Origin: Peteryoungia algae
GTDB taxonomy: Bacteria; Pseudomonadota; Alphaproteobacteria; Rhizobiales; Rhizobiaceae
Reading direction: 5' to 3'
Assembly: GCF_030369675.1 (NCBI RefSeq)
Contig: NZ_CP128477.1
Location: 124,001-188,000 of the forward strand
Length of the DNA stretch: 64,000 nt
Below the pieces are notes generated by a model. That model had not been told where the DNA came from and made no database searches. It was given only the letters and a program-made list of their open reading frames with translations. A program made the translations under genes and the position numbers. Position 1 is the stretch's first letter; every line of letters begins with the position of its first letter. This document shows positions 54,097-63,297 of this stretch, piece after piece.

Positions 54097-54120
54097 GCGA
54101 ACCTCCTGAAAAGTGCCGGG

Positions 54121-54714
54121 TTATTGCGGCGTTGAATGCGCAGCCTCGGTGGTGGCGACGTCCCGCAGCCAGAATTTCATCGCCGCAACCTCGCGCTCGA
54201 GGAAATCCCTATCCTGGAAGGCGTTGTAGAGGGTTGCTGCCCCCTGGCTGCGCGACAGCAATTCCAGCGCCAGTTGATCCGCCTTCTCGACCTGGCCGAG
54301 GGCGCTGAACTGAATGGCGAGCCATTCCCGAAACAGGGTAAAAAGCCGGACGGCATCGGGCTGGGCAGGGTGGGCGAGCTTGGCCAGTTCACTGGTAAGC
54401 GTCCCGATCGGACAGCCATGCTCGCGGATCTTCTCGCCATTGACCAGCAACAGGTGGATGAAGCTTTCGATACGGCCAGCGGGGTCCGGTGCCTGGCGCT
54501 CCCAGCGGGCCGTCATGCCTGCCCTGTCGGCGAGCCGCTTCATGATCACCGCTTCCAGGATGTCGTCCTTGCTTTTGAAATGGTGATAGAAATTGCCGCG
54601 GGATATGCCGACCGCTGTCGCGATATCGGCAAAGGATGTGTGATCGAACCCCCGTCGGTAAAACAGGTCGTCGGCCGTGGCCACGATCATCTCGCGTGTC
54701 GCTCTTTGTGTCAT
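54121..54714 (-). CDS. TetR-family transcriptional regulator
   Basis: 197 residues. The N-terminal HTH reads SFADIATAVGISRGNFYHHF (about 27-46) in the TetR layout; the C-terminal ligand domain contains RIESFIHLLLVNGEKIREHGCPIG, with a Cys that may sense a reactive compound. It is divergent from the methyltransferase gene at 54853. Two TAGG-CCTA quasi-palindromes lie in the shared gap and are likely its operators. Confidence 0.92.
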   Translation of the reverse strand: MTQRATREMIVATADDLFYRRGFDHTSFADIATAVGISRGNFYHHFKSKDDILEAVIMKRLADRAGMTARWERQAPDPAGRIESFIHLLLVNGEKIREHGCPIGTLTSELAKLAHPAQPDAVRLFTLFREWLAIQFSALGQVEKADQLALELLSRSQGAATLYNAFQDRDFLEREVAAMKFWLRDVATTEAAHSTPQ

Positions 54715-54739
54715 CGTTTTGCCGATCGTCCCTGATCGC

Positions 54740-54781
54740 TAGGTCGCTTGTCCTAGTCAGAGAATTAGGACGAATGACCTA
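54740..54781. promoter_or_regulatory. Twin TetR-type operators
   Basis: TAGGTCGCTTGTCCTA (54740-54755) and TAGGACGAATGACCTA (54766-54781) are two 16-bp quasi-palindromes, each bounded by TAGG and CCTA, and lie head to head 26 bp apart centre to centre in the promoter of the divergent tetR gene. This is the usual arrangement of autoregulatory TetR operators. Confidence 0.7.
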
Positions 54782-54852
54782 ATTCGTCAAGTGCCTTGAG
54801 AATCACCCCACCCCCTGCCAGTGTCCGTCATTGCCATGCCATGGGAGGCCCG

Positions 54853-55638
54853 ATGCTCGTACTCTTTCGCAAGACGCCGATCCTGGGCGCGCTTCTGGCG
54901 CAGGTCGTCGCCCTGCCAATCGTCGCGGCCGCCACGGCGCCGCTCTCCACCATGGTCGAACGTCTGCCATTGATCGGGCTTGCGCTGCTTTTGCAGGGGC
55001 TGGTCGCTGCGGGCATCACCCGTGTGCTGGGACTGGCGCGCTGGTGGCTGGTCATCGCCTTTCTTTTTCCGCTCGCCATGGGCACAGCACTTCTCGTCGG
55101 CAATCTGCCCGCCTGGCCCTTCGGCCTTGCCTTCCTTCTGCTGGCACTCGTTTTTTCCAACACGACCCGTGGTCGCATACCGCTCTATCTGACCAATACC
55201 GAGACGGCCTCCGTCCTCAGGGACGTGATGAAGGATCGCGAGGCGACGCGCATGCTCGACCTTGGTTGTGGCCTCGGCGGCGTCGTGCGCGCGCTGGACG
55301 GCGAGGGAAGGACCGCCCGCGGTGTGGAGAATGCGCCGGCCGTCTATCTCACGGCAAGGCTGCTCTCCGCCGTGACCGGTCGGGGTGAGATCCGACGCGG
55401 CGACCTCTGGAAGACGGATGTTGCGCAGGAAGACATGGTCTACGCCTTCCTCTCGCCAGCCCCGATGGCCGCCCTCTGGCAGAAGCTCAAGACGGAGATG
55501 AAACCCGGCAGCCTCTTCGTCTCCAACAGTTTTCCCGTGCCCGATGTAGAACCGGACGAGATCTGGGAACTGCAGGACGCCCGCAAGACGAAGCTCTTTT
55601 TCTATCCGATCTCGGCAGCCGTCACTCCCATGGAGTGA
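54853..55638 (+). CDS. Membrane-anchored class I SAM methyltransferase
   Basis: 261 residues. Three to four membrane segments occupy the first 110 residues; the rest holds a SAM-binding motif I LDLGCGLGGVV (about residues 134-144). Fusion of a membrane domain to a methyltransferase suggests modification of a membrane-bound lipid or quinone-like substrate. ATG at 54853 follows GGGAGG; other ATGs at 54841 and 54796 are possible. It diverges from the tetR-yciI pair and is the likely TetR target. Confidence 0.85.
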   Translation: MLVLFRKTPILGALLAQVVALPIVAAATAPLSTMVERLPLIGLALLLQGLVAAGITRVLGLARWWLVIAFLFPLAMGTALLVGNLPAWPFGLAFLLLALVFSNTTRGRIPLYLTNTETASVLRDVMKDREATRMLDLGCGLGGVVRALDGEGRTARGVENAPAVYLTARLLSAVTGRGEIRRGDLWKTDVAQEDMVYAFLSPAPMAALWQKLKTEMKPGSLFVSNSFPVPDVEPDEIWELQDARKTKLFFYPISAAVTPME

Positions 55639-55699
55639 TGACGCAAGCGCTGGAGGCGGGCTTGGATTTTGCCTCGATCCAACTGATCCGGTCGCCCTC

Positions 55700-56890
55700 T
55701 CACGCCACCACGCGCTCCGCCTCGTTCTCGAGGCTGACGCGCCAGGCGTTGCGGCCATCGGCCTTGGCGGCGTAGAGCGCGCGGTCGGCGATATCCAGGA
55801 GTCGGTCGAAGTCGCCTTCGGCCTCGACTGCGCCACAGGCGGCGCCGACGCTGATCGTCACATGTTTGTTGCGGTCGCCGGTGAAACCATGCGCGATGCC
55901 GAGCTGGCGCACCGCACGGCGCAGGCTTTCGGCAAGGGCCGGTGCCATGTCGGCGTCGGCGTCTGCCAGGATGGCCAGGAACTCCTCGCCGCCATGGCGG
56001 GCGAGATGGGCCTCGATCGGCAGCGAGCGGCGCATGGCGCGCGCCACGCGCTTCAGGCAGTCGTCGCCGGCCCCATGGCCATAGGCGTCGTTGAAGGCCT
56101 TGAAGTGATCGACATCGGCGACAAGCAGCACGACGCGCTGCGCCATCTGCGGGCTCTCGGTCCTCAGCCGCGCCAGTTCCATCTCGGTGCCGCGACGGTT
56201 GGCGAGCCGGGTCAGCGGGTCGGTGACGGAGAGCCGCGCAAGGTCCTTGTTCTGCCGCGACAATTCCCGTTTCAGCGCCTCGTTCTCCTGCACCTTCACA
56301 TGGCTCGTCATCGCCTCCACTTCGAGCTGGTAGGAGGCGAAAAGCGTCATGATCACGGTCGGCATGTAGACGGCCAGATGCTGGATCACGTAAGCCGGCG
56401 TCGAGCCCTCCAGGAACCAGATGGCCGAATAGTTGAGGCAGAAGGTAAAGAGGGTGGCGCGCAGCGCGGGACGGAAGGGCGAGGCGGCGGCAATGGTAAC
56501 CGCCATCTGGAAGCTGGCGGCGGCATAATAATAGGTGAGCACGCCGGGGCTCGAGCTCGAAACCAGGATCACGCACCAGGAGATGTTGGCGAGCAGGGCC
56601 ACCAGAATGGCAGCGACTTCCTTGCGTTCGATGGGGTGCCGGCCATTGATGTAGAACAGCAGCCCGATCGCGATCGGCAGCATCACGCCGAAGCGCAGTA
56701 TTGCCGACAGAAGCGTGACATCGCCCAGCAACCAGAGGTCGAACAGGAAGCAGGCGAGATAGAAACCCAGCACGCAGATCACGGCCGCACGCAGCATGCG
56801 GCTGCGCACTGGCGCACGATCTTCCAAAAAGGCCAGATATTCGTCCGCCGTCATGCGGGACCTTGCGGAAAGTCCGAGCCATCTCATCAT
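55700..56890 (-). CDS. Membrane-bound GGDEF diguanylate cyclase
   Basis: 396 residues. About six membrane segments (roughly 30-205) form a sensor region, followed by a coiled coil and a GGDEF domain with ADVDHFKAFNDAYGHGAGD and the active-site RHGGEEF (near 296-302). An allosteric I-site RxxD is not present upstream of the GGEEF. It makes cyclic-di-GMP from GTP and may be balanced by the HD-GYP protein at 48750. Upstream is a 300-nt gap. Confidence 0.92.
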   Translation of the reverse strand: MMRWLGLSARSRMTADEYLAFLEDRAPVRSRMLRAAVICVLGFYLACFLFDLWLLGDVTLLSAILRFGVMLPIAIGLLFYINGRHPIERKEVAAILVALLANISWCVILVSSSSPGVLTYYYAAASFQMAVTIAAASPFRPALRATLFTFCLNYSAIWFLEGSTPAYVIQHLAVYMPTVIMTLFASYQLEVEAMTSHVKVQENEALKRELSRQNKDLARLSVTDPLTRLANRRGTEMELARLRTESPQMAQRVVLLVADVDHFKAFNDAYGHGAGDDCLKRVARAMRRSLPIEAHLARHGGEEFLAILADADADMAPALAESLRRAVRQLGIAHGFTGDRNKHVTISVGAACGAVEAEGDFDRLLDIADRALYAAKADGRNAWRVSLENEAERVVA

Positions 56891-57190
56891 GGATGTCCAA
56901 TCACCGATTGAAATAAGTCACCTTCGAAAACGCGGTGAAGCTAGCCTCGACCCCCTTAATTTGGGGTGAAGGCAATGTGCCAATACGAGAAATCATCGAT
57001 GAACAAAGGTGGGATGATGAATCCGCAGTAAACAATCGGCCTTGGTTCCGCCGTGATGCGGCAAAACCTGTTTCAATTCAGGATGGTATCGCAGCTTCGC
57101 TCGCGGATCGCCCGGTCAAGGGCCGAATCGGCCGCATGCAGGTGGCGACCGCAGGCCGTGTTCTCGACCGTTCGTTAACTTGCAATTATC
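56891..57190. other. Intergenic region between GGDEF and PBP1A genes
   Basis: 300 nt. It probably holds the GGDEF gene promoter. Open frames here are not convincing. A TTAAC-N11-TTAAC pair at 57174-57194 has the wrong spacing for CtrA. Confidence 0.35.
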
Positions 57191-59512
57191 TTAACGTGTG
57201 GTTGCGCCGGTGCTTTCTGGCTCGGCCACGACCTGTGCCGTGCCGGCGGCGGGAAGGGAGAGCGCATCTGCCGCTTTCAGCCGAAGGGCCAGATCGCGGA
57301 TGAGACGCGTCGACTGGGCCGAGAGCGAGCGCGGGCGTATCATCGGCGGCAGGGCATCCGGATTGGCGGCATCGGCGACCTGCGGTTGAGCCTGCTTTTC
57401 CGGCATGGGCTGGTCGACGCCCGGAATGGCTTTCAGATCGATGCCCTGATGGGCGTAGTCCATCAGCTTCTTGAAGGTCATGGCCGGCAGGGAGCCGCCC
57501 GTCATGTTGTTCGTGGAGGTGTAGTCGTCATTGCCGAACCAGACGGCGGCCGTGTAGTTGCCGGTATAGCCGACGAACCAGGCATCGCGATAGGCCTGGG
57601 TCGTGCCGGTCTTGCCGCCGGTCAAAACCCCATCGACCGCGGCGCGCCGCGCCGTGCCGATATAGGGGATCTTGGTCATCATCTGGTTCATGTAGGTCGC
57701 AGCCTGTTCGCTGAGGATCTGGGCTGCCTCCGGGGTGTCGCGTTCGAATTCGTAGAGCACTTCGCCGGCATAATTGCTGATCTGCGCGATGCCGTGGCGT
57801 CGTGAGGCCTTGCCCCCGGCCGGCAACACGGCATAGGCCGTCGCCTGATCCATGACGGTGACTTCCGCCGTGCCGAGCGGGATCGTCACGTCCTTCTTGA
57901 TCGGCGTTTCGACGCCCAGGGCCTTGGTGGTCTGGATGATCGCGTCGATGCCGAATTTTTCCTTGGCGAGGCGCACGGGGATCGTGTTGATCGATTTCGC
58001 CAGTGCCGTTTCCATGGTCACGCGGCCGGCATAGCTGCGGCCGTAATTCTGCGGGCTCCAGTTGCCCCAGGAGATCGGCCCGTCGACGACGATGGTCTGC
58101 GGCGTATAGCCATTCTCCATGGCCAGCGCGTAGGTATACATCTTGAAGGAGGAGCCCGGCTGGCGCAGTGCGCGCGTCGCGCGGTTGAACTGGCTTTCGC
58201 CATAGTCCCGCCCGCCGACCATGGCGCGCACCGCCCCGCCGTTTTCGATCATCACGACCGCACCCTGGCGCACATTGTAGCTCTCGCCATACTCGCGCAA
58301 CGACGAGGCGACGGCCTCTTCCGCTGCCTGCTGCAGGCCGAGATCGATCGTGGTGCGCACGACCAGCGTGTGGTCCTTGAAGGTCGCGGCGATGCGCTGC
58401 ACCTCCTCGAAGGCCCAGTCGAGGAAGAAGTCCGGCGCTTCCTTTTCGTTGCGGTCGATGACACTGGCCGGATTGCGCCGCGCAGCGACCACCTGGCCCT
58501 CGGTCATCAGCCCGCTCTGCACCATGTTGCTCAACACGTCGTTGGCGCGTGCACGCGCCGCCGGCAGGTTGACATGCGGCGCATATTTCGCCGGCGCCTT
58601 GAACAGGCCGGCAAGCATCGCCGCTTCCGCAAGCGTTACTTCGGTGAGGTTCTTGCCGAAATAGAACTGCGAGGCAGCCGCCGCGCCGAAGGTGCCGCCG
58701 CCCATATAGGCGCGGTCGAGATAGAGCGACAGGATCTCCTTCTTGGAGAGGTTCGCTTCGAGCCAGAGCGCGAGATAGGCTTCCTTGATCTTGCGCTCGA
58801 TGGAGCGCTCATTGGTGAGGAAGAGATTCTTGGCGAGCTGCTGCGTTAGCGTCGAGCCGCCCTGGACCACTTCGCCGGCCTTGGCATTTTCGCTCATGGC
58901 GCGGGCAAGCCCGACGAAATCGATCCCGAAATGCTCGAAGAAGCGCCGGTCCTCGGTCGCGAGCACGGCCTTGATCAGATGATCGGGCAGTTCGTCGACC
59001 GGTACGGAGTTTTCATGAATGATGCCGCGATGTCCGATCGTATTGCCGTAGCGATCGAGAAAGGTGACGGCGAAATTGTCGTGATTGTGCCAGTCCTGCT
59101 TGGTTTCCTCGAAGGCGGGCTGGGCGAGCGCCAGAAGCAGGACCATGCCGGCCGTGCCGAGCGTCATGGCTTCGCCGGCGATTTCGAAGCCGAGTTTCTT
59201 CAGGCCCCGCACCCGGAAACGGCGAAAGAAAATCGTGATCTCTTCCCAGGCCTCTGTCAGGTCATAGCCCGCATTCCACAGGGTGGAATCGAGCCAGCTG
59301 TCGATCTTGAGGAAGACATGGCGCTTGAGCTTCGGCGCCCGGTCGCGTTTGCCGGCCGTGTCATCACGGTCCGTCCTGGCGTCCTGATCGGCAGCGCCGA
59401 GGCGCTCCATGGGCTCCAGATCGTCAGGCTTGTCGCTGTCGGCCACCGTGGCTTTTCCCGAAAACTTGTTGTCCGCTCCTTGACGTGCCCGCCGATAAGG
59501 ATCAGGACCCAT
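57191..59512 (-). CDS. Penicillin-binding protein 1A (bifunctional transglycosylase/transpeptidase)
   Basis: 773 residues. A long charged cytoplasmic N-terminus and one membrane segment (about 120-140) precede a GT51 transglycosylase domain with ATEDRRFFEHFGIDFVG and GGSTLTQQLAKNLFL, and a penicillin-binding transpeptidase domain with SSFK, SIN and KTG motifs (GSSFKMYTYA, KSINTIP, GGKTGTTQAY). It polymerises and crosslinks peptidoglycan on the periplasmic side. ATG at 59512 and a GTG at 59446 (behind GGGAAAAG) are both possible starts. It is monocistronic. Confidence 0.93.
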   Translation of the reverse strand: MGPDPYRRARQGADNKFSGKATVADSDKPDDLEPMERLGAADQDARTDRDDTAGKRDRAPKLKRHVFLKIDSWLDSTLWNAGYDLTEAWEEITIFFRRFRVRGLKKLGFEIAGEAMTLGTAGMVLLLALAQPAFEETKQDWHNHDNFAVTFLDRYGNTIGHRGIIHENSVPVDELPDHLIKAVLATEDRRFFEHFGIDFVGLARAMSENAKAGEVVQGGSTLTQQLAKNLFLTNERSIERKIKEAYLALWLEANLSKKEILSLYLDRAYMGGGTFGAAAASQFYFGKNLTEVTLAEAAMLAGLFKAPAKYAPHVNLPAARARANDVLSNMVQSGLMTEGQVVAARRNPASVIDRNEKEAPDFFLDWAFEEVQRIAATFKDHTLVVRTTIDLGLQQAAEEAVASSLREYGESYNVRQGAVVMIENGGAVRAMVGGRDYGESQFNRATRALRQPGSSFKMYTYALAMENGYTPQTIVVDGPISWGNWSPQNYGRSYAGRVTMETALAKSINTIPVRLAKEKFGIDAIIQTTKALGVETPIKKDVTIPLGTAEVTVMDQATAYAVLPAGGKASRRHGIAQISNYAGEVLYEFERDTPEAAQILSEQAATYMNQMMTKIPYIGTARRAAVDGVLTGGKTGTTQAYRDAWFVGYTGNYTAAVWFGNDDYTSTNNMTGGSLPAMTFKKLMDYAHQGIDLKAIPGVDQPMPEKQAQPQVADAANPDALPPMIRPRSLSAQSTRLIRDLALRLKAADALSLPAAGTAQVVAEPESTGATTR

Positions 59513-59737
59513 GCGGATTGCGGGCAGGTCGTCTTATCTGAGTGATGGGCGATTTGTCGCGAAAGGACAAGCGGTTTCGCGGGCCATGGTGAACCGGCAC
59601 CGCCCGGGCCTGAGCTTTTGGCCAGGGACGTTGCAAGCCTGCACCGGCGATAGCAGGCCAGCCGCCTCGACCGCAGAAGACACCGGCGCCGGCCACATGA
59701 CAGAGCCGCGCGAAACGACAGTCAGTTGAACGAGACG

Positions 59738-60202
59738 ATGACAGAAAAACCCTTCTGGAAGACCAAGACGCTCGCCGAAATGAGCAATGCGGAGTGGGAA
59801 AGCCTGTGTGACGGCTGTGGCCTCTGTTGTCTCAACAAGCTGGAGGACTGGGAAACCGGCGAGGTTGTCTTCACCTCGGTTGCCTGCAAGCTGCTCGACG
59901 GTGACAGCTGCCGCTGCTCCGACTATGAAAACCGTCAGGCGACCGTGCCGGACTGCATCCAGCTGACGCTGCAGGGCCTGCGCGAAATCCAGTGGCTGCC
60001 TCCCACCTGCGGCTACCGCCTGGTTGATGAAGGCCTCGACCTCTACTGGTGGCACCCTCTGGTCTCGGGCGATCCGGAAACCGTGCACCAGGCCGGCATC
60101 TCGGCCCGCGGCCGCACGATCTCGGAAGAGGGGCTCGATGTCGAGGATCTCGAGGATTACGTGGTCGATTGGCCCATGCGGGTTGGCGAGGAGCGGCGGT
60201 AG
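59738..60202 (+). CDS. YcgN-family cysteine-cluster protein (UPF0260)
   Basis: 154 residues. Cysteines cluster in [14 protein letters not shown] (about 24-37), [18 protein letters not shown] and PDCIQLTLQ, all typical of the YcgN/UPF0260 family, with an iron-sulfur or zinc site likely. ATG at 59738 is chosen; a TTG lies at 59726. It is divergent from PBP1A and lies alone. Confidence 0.92.
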   Translation: MTEKPFWKTKTLAEMSNAEWESLCDGCGLCCLNKLEDWETGEVVFTSVACKLLDGDSCRCSDYENRQATVPDCIQLTLQGLREIQWLPPTCGYRLVDEGLDLYWWHPLVSGDPETVHQAGISARGRTISEEGLDVEDLEDYVVDWPMRVGEERR

Positions 60203-60485
60203 GGATCGGTCGCCCAGGCTTCTTGAAGGCTCTTTTCCACCAAACCCGGACGTCGAGGCTTCTCGGATGGTCCTCAGAGTTGCAGTATTCCGGCCTTGTC
60301 GCCATGGTTGCTCAACAAGACGAAAGATAAACAAAAAAAATTTGATGTTTTTATATGTTTAGCCGCCGAGCTGCTCTTATTTAGAAAGTGTAAACTGCTT
60401 ACCGCCAGAATCTACACTGTCAAGATTGGGGGGTAAAAGTGCCTTGCCATGTCTGTGACCTTTATCGCGAGATTTGGAGGGGACA
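60203..60485. other. AT-rich intergenic region before the second PAS chemoreceptor
   Basis: 283 nt without a supported gene. 60318-60362 is strongly AT-rich (runs of A and T), consistent with an AT-rich promoter and possible MucR binding. Confidence 0.35.
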
Positions 60486-62276
60486 ATGTTGGGTTTCGGA
60501 ACTGGCGCGGATGCGAAGGCCGTACTTGAAGCAATGAGCAAGTCACAGGCGATCATAGAGTTCAAGCTGGACGGCACAATCCTGTCGGCCAATCAGAGCT
60601 TTTGCCAGGCGCTTGGCTACCAGCTGTCGGAGATTGTTGGCCAGCATCACCGGTTGTTTGTCGATCCGAAAGAGGTAGCTTCTGCAGAATACCGGGAATT
60701 TTGGGCGCGGCTCGGCCGCGGCGAATTCGATCGCCGCCAGTACAAGCGTATCGGCAAGGGCGGCAAAGAAGTCTGGATCGAGGCCTCCTACAATCCGGTG
60801 ACTCGCGGCGGGAAGCCTTACAAGGTGGTCAAGTTCGCGACCGACATCACCGAGCAGAAGCTGAAGAGCGCCGAGGAAGCCGGCAAGCTGGATGCGATCT
60901 CACGCACTCAGGCGGTCATCGAATTCACGCCCACAGGCGAGATCCTGACCGCCAACGAGAATTTCCTATCGACGCTCGGCTACCAGCTTCCAGAGATCCA
61001 GGGCAAGCACCATTCCATGTTCTGTGATGAGAGCTACACAAACAGTGACGACTATCGCAAGTTTTGGCCGAAGCTTGCCGCAGGGGAAGCTGTCGCCGAC
61101 GAGTTCATGCGCATTGGTAAGGGCGGCAAGCGTGTCTTCATCCAGGCCTCCTACAACCCGATCTTCGACATGAACGGTCTTGTCTTCAAGGTGGTCAAGT
61201 TCGCCACCGATGTGACCACCCGCGTGCAGAATGTTGATCAACTGGCCGGTGCGCTGAACGCCATGTCGGAAGGCGACATGACACTGACATTAGACAAGCC
61301 CTTCCTGCCGACGCTGGAAAAATTGCGCGTCGATTTCAACGGGACCTCATCGAAGCTCCGTAGCACGTTGCAGACGATTTCGCAGAACGCTGGCGCGATT
61401 GCCGCCGCCTCACAGGAGATCCAGTCGGCCTCGAATGATCTGTCTAAACGCACGGAACAGCAGGCCGCCTCCGTCGAAGAGACGGCGGCAGCGCTTGAGC
61501 AAATCACCACGACAGTATCCGACTCCAGCCATAGGGCGCAGGAAGCCGGCAGTCTGGTCCGCAAGACCAAGATCAATGCCGAGAGTTCTGGTAAAGTCGT
61601 CGGCCAGGCTGTCGATGCCATGAGCCGGATCGAGAAGTCGTCGTCGGAAATCTCCAACATCATAGGCGTGATCGACGAGATCGCCTTCCAGACCAATCTT
61701 CTGGCGCTCAATGCCGGGGTTGAGGCCGCCCGTGCTGGGGACGCCGGCAAAGGTTTTGCTGTCGTCGCCCAGGAAGTGCGCGAACTCGCACAGCGCTCGG
61801 CGAAGGCTGCAAAGGAGATCAAGGAACTTATCAATGCCTCGAACGAGCATGTGGAGAGCGGCGTTTCACTGGTCGGCGACACCGGCAAGGCGCTGCAGGA
61901 GATCGTCAGCCAGGTGGTCCAGGTCGATGGCAATGTCGGCGCAATCGTCGAGGCATCAAAGGAACAGGCGACGGGCCTGAAGGAGATTAACACCGCGGTC
62001 AACACCATGGACCAGGGAACGCAGCAAAATGCCGCTATGGTCGAGCAGACCACGGCAGCCGCCCACAGTCTGGCGCGCGAGGCCGAACAGCTGTTTCAGC
62101 TTCTCAGCCAGTTCAGAATCGGCGCCGGTTCTACTCAGTCCAGAGGCGTACCCGCTGCCGCCAACACCCAGTCGCGCCCGCATCCCGCTCCGGCCCGCCA
62201 AATGACTGCCAAGGTCGCCAAGGCATTCAACGGCAACGCCGCATTGAAGGCCGGAGACAGCTGGGAAGAGTTCTGA
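60486..62276 (+). CDS. Soluble methyl-accepting chemotaxis protein, two PAS domains, with CheR-docking tail
   Basis: 596 residues, no membrane segments; a paralogue of the receptor at 2956 with the same layout: PAS 1 (about 12-105), PAS 2 (about 130-230), a linker with [18 protein letters not shown] and the MCP hairpin with [20 protein letters not shown] near 393. The C-terminus is a Pro/Gln-rich linker ending DSWEEF, the xWxxF-type pentapeptide that docks CheR/CheB for adaptation. GGAGGGG lies just before the ATG at 60486; a TTG at 60474 precedes it. Confidence 0.93.
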   Translation: MLGFGTGADAKAVLEAMSKSQAIIEFKLDGTILSANQSFCQALGYQLSEIVGQHHRLFVDPKEVASAEYREFWARLGRGEFDRRQYKRIGKGGKEVWIEASYNPVTRGGKPYKVVKFATDITEQKLKSAEEAGKLDAISRTQAVIEFTPTGEILTANENFLSTLGYQLPEIQGKHHSMFCDESYTNSDDYRKFWPKLAAGEAVADEFMRIGKGGKRVFIQASYNPIFDMNGLVFKVVKFATDVTTRVQNVDQLAGALNAMSEGDMTLTLDKPFLPTLEKLRVDFNGTSSKLRSTLQTISQNAGAIAAASQEIQSASNDLSKRTEQQAASVEETAAALEQITTTVSDSSHRAQEAGSLVRKTKINAESSGKVVGQAVDAMSRIEKSSSEISNIIGVIDEIAFQTNLLALNAGVEAARAGDAGKGFAVVAQEVRELAQRSAKAAKEIKELINASNEHVESGVSLVGDTGKALQEIVSQVVQVDGNVGAIVEASKEQATGLKEINTAVNTMDQGTQQNAAMVEQTTAAAHSLAREAEQLFQLLSQFRIGAGSTQSRGVPAAANTQSRPHPAPARQMTAKVAKAFNGNAALKAGDSWEEF

Positions 62277-62347
62277 GCGTTTGCTGTCGCGTGCCAGGTG
62301 CACAAGGGTTGGACCTTCGCCCGTCTTGGTCAAGTCGTTGGCGGGTC

Positions 62348-62869
62348 CTACCCCCACAACTCCGCCCGCATCCACGGTGCCGGTAGCATCAGCCGCCCGG
62401 CAAGATCGGCCTCTGACCCGTCCAGCCGCTGCCATTGCCAGGCTTGTCCCCATTCGGCGGGCAGGGGATAGGGCGGGACGACACGGCTTTCCGGCCGGAA
62501 GCCGCAGCGGCTGTAATAGGACGGGTCACCGAGCACCAGGACCTGCGCCACGCCCTCGGCCTTGAGGCGCGCGAGACCTTCGGTGATCAGCCCCTGGCCG
62601 ATCCCCGTTCGCTGGTGCTGCGGATGCACGGCAATCGGCCCGAGAAGGGCGACGTGTTCGGCCGCGCCCTCCAGTCGGCCGCGGGTGAAGAGCGCGTGAC
62701 CGACGAGTGTCTCCCCGGCAACGGCCGAGAGGGAAAGAACGGCAGGGTCAGCGAGCAGCGCTTCGACAAGGGCTGCGAGATCTTCCTCCGGGAAGGCCGC
62801 GGCATAGAGGCCGGGGATCTGCGGTCTATCGGCAGGCTGGGTTTCCTGCAAACGGAGGGTGTCGGTCAT
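62348..62869 (-). CDS. GNAT N-acetyltransferase
   Basis: 173 residues. The acetyl-CoA motif is HPQHQRTGIGQGLI (about 80-93), with LGDPSYYSRCGFRPES in the following part, which resembles the YhbS-type N-acetyltransferases. The acceptor amine is unknown. AGGAGG lies upstream of the ATG. Confidence 0.9.
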   Translation of the reverse strand: MTDTLRLQETQPADRPQIPGLYAAAFPEEDLAALVEALLADPAVLSLSAVAGETLVGHALFTRGRLEGAAEHVALLGPIAVHPQHQRTGIGQGLITEGLARLKAEGVAQVLVLGDPSYYSRCGFRPESRVVPPYPLPAEWGQAWQWQRLDGSEADLAGRLMLPAPWMRAELWG

Positions 62870-63248
62870 GGAATGTCCTCCTGGGAAATGGCGGGTTTAC
62901 TGCCTAGGCCGGCTTCCGCCGTGTTGCAAGTCGAAGTGGCGAAGCGGCCATCCGGTCAGTCCGGCTGTGCCGAGGCGGACACGGCGTTCAGAATGGCGGC
63001 AGATAGAATGGACACCAGCCGGTGAAGCGGCCCTGGTCATCTCCGGCTCTTGTTGATCGCATGGCGATATCCGACGTCCAGACAGGAGATCAGTAGCCGG
63101 GATCCGGGACCTTGTGCTCTCGGGCGCGCCTTGCATCGCCGCCTTCTGATCGCCCGGAGACCGGATTTGCGCCTGCGCCGCGGCGCCCGGGGGTTGGCCG
63201 GAGCCGCCCTTGAGGCGGCATGTCCGAAAATCTTCAGCCCTACCCCTT
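62870..63248. other. Intergenic region left of copA
   Basis: About 380 nt with no frame that I trust. It may hold the GNAT promoter and an upstream part of the copA control region. Confidence 0.35.
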
Positions 63249-63271
63249 GACCCTCCCATGATGGGAAGGTC
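63249..63271 (+). promoter_or_regulatory. CueR-type (MerR family) copper operator in the copA promoter
   Basis: The arms GACCCTCCCAT (63249-63259) and ATGGGAAGGTC (63261-63271) pair at 10 of 11 positions around a single base, like the CueR/HmrR dyad. TTGACC (63247-63252) as -35 overlaps the left arm, and a -10 at 63272-63277 (CATGTA) would give the 19-bp spacing of MerR-type promoters. copA starts 26 nt further. Confidence 0.72.
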
Positions 63272-63297
63272 CATGTATGGTGGCAGGGGTGACCATC

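Noticed and set aside
57174-57194. TTAAC-N11-TTAAC pair considered as a CtrA site.
   Set aside because: CtrA needs 7 nt between the TTAA halves; here there are 12.
56935-57303. Plus-strand frame of 122 codons in the gap before PBP1A.
   Set aside because: It has no ribosome site and its end overlaps PBP1A in antisense.
62897-63274. Minus-strand frames of 90 to 125 codons in the gap left of copA.
   Set aside because: They run through the CueR-type operator and have no ribosome site.
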